Origin: an uncultured Methanoregula sp.
Lineage (GTDB): Archaea; Halobacteriota; Methanomicrobia; Methanomicrobiales; Methanospirillaceae
Assembly (NCBI RefSeq): GCF_963662735.1
Contig: NZ_OY759744.1
Span: 310,001 to 374,000 of the forward strand
Direction: 5' to 3'
Length of the DNA: 64,000 nucleotides
The position numbers and the translations under genes are program-made. Under the pieces are notes generated by a model. That model was not told the DNA's origin and made no database searches. It saw only the letters and a list, made by a program, of their open reading frames with translations. Positions 63,792 to 64,000 of this stretch are shown here, piece after piece. Within the stretch, counting starts at the first letter, position 1; each line of letters opens with the position of its first letter.

Positions 63792-63857
63792 ATAGGATGG
63801 GTGTACGATCTTTACAGGCTGACGGAAGAGGAAATTAAAATCGTTGAAGGGAAATAA
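63792..63857 (+). pseudogene. 3' remnant of a second type IIG gene
   Basis: In one frame this reads IGWVYDLYRLTEEEIKIVEGK then stop, matching the last residues of the type IIG protein ending at 61814 (LVYELYGLTEEEIAVVEGKKG). By hand count about 42 of 54 bases agree. No upstream coding part is in frame, so it is a truncated copy left next to the nuclease genes. Confidence 0.75.
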
Positions 63858-64000
63858 AAAATCCGAGAGATTAAGTAATGAGAAGATAATCGAAAGAATT
63901 GAGTCGCTCCAACCCAACAAAGAGGGGCGGGTGGGGGAGCGACGAACTCTTCCCCACAACCACGTTAAACAGTCACAATGCGGTGTACACCCAGCCGGGG
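63858..64000. other. Window end, no gene recognised
   Basis: 143 bases with an AT-rich start and then a GC-rich stretch. No gene or tRNA is seen; the next gene lies outside the window. Confidence 0.4.

Noticed and set aside
63711..63959. Minus-strand frame at the window end
   Set aside because: Its resemblance to another antisense frame at 61683-61874 is explained by the duplicated 3' ends of the type IIG genes on the plus strand.

Overview
The window is a 64 kb piece of a methanogenic archaeon, most likely of the order Methanomicrobiales and close to Methanoregula or its relatives (family level is inference). The evidence is an archaeal lipid enzyme (sn-glycerol-1-phosphate dehydrogenase), an archaellin, an archaeal-type prolyl-tRNA synthetase, the tRNA-dependent cysteine enzyme SepCysS, an MtrA homologue, an FmdE protein, the methanogen families DUF1890 and DUF1894, tRNA genes without encoded CCA, TATA-type promoters and T-run terminators, and the PAS-rich histidine kinases common in this group. 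Genes are dense, moderately GC-rich, and lie on both strands in short operons.

Layout. 1-6.2 kb: UPF0179 and egsA, two membrane proteins (DUF63, SpoIIM family), proS and two exported proteins. 6.3-9 kb: a lone archaellin, a zinc-ribbon protein and an Mrp/NBP35 ATPase. 9-11.6 kb: two tandem PEBP genes and a dGTPase-like HD hydrolase. 11.4-14.6 kb: an operon of a wHTH-FHA regulator, a membrane Ser/Thr kinase with an extracellular beta-helix, and a DnaJ-type zinc protein. 15.5-21.7 kb: a K+ channel, a DUF169 protein, a G/C-run intergenic region, a 1,183-residue receiver-PAS-histidine kinase and a flavin-binding protein. 21.9-26.5 kb: sulfur and thiamin genes (a PAPS-reductase-like/cysteine desulfurase fused ORF, thiM, thiE) and a stand-alone LigD-type phosphoesterase. 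26.7-33 kb: more sensor proteins (one without kinase domain, one lacking the phospho-accepting His), tRNA-Thr, and a Cas4-like protein. 33-38 kb: a nucleotidyltransferase, Sua5, an ACT protein, tRNA-Gly and exported proteins.

38-46.9 kb is a minus-strand sulfur and cysteine block: tRNA-Cys, SepCysS, O-acetylhomoserine sulfhydrylase, MetX-CBS, a free ThrRS-type editing domain, DUF1890, DUF1894, ThiI and a flavoprotein, with a second tRNA-Cys and a small winged-helix gene upstream. Five copies of a TTCAC-N4-GTGAA-like element near these promoters suggest a local regulon that I do not recognise. 47-52.7 kb is an arsenic block: MtrA-like corrinoid protein, ArsC, ACR3, ArsP-like permease, DfsP (DUF166), two DGC zinc proteins, thioredoxin and a small Cys-rich protein, with divergent arsR. 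52.9-57.2 kb holds FmdE, a TauE/SafE exporter and poorly known genes.

57.4-64 kb looks like a defence island: a nucleotide-hydrolase or TIR-like protein, a winged-helix regulator behind a large dyad operator, a type IIG restriction-methylation protein with an AT-rich recognition domain, a DUF91/DUF5655 nuclease-like protein, a NERD nuclease, and then the 3' remnant of a second type IIG gene. The most interesting leads are the cysteine-locus operator family, the MtrA-like protein inside the arsenic operon, the beta-helix kinase with FHA regulator, the fused sulfur ORF with an internal ribosome binding site, and the SepCysS start next to or inside tRNA-Cys. All calls come from reading the sequence; no database search was run.
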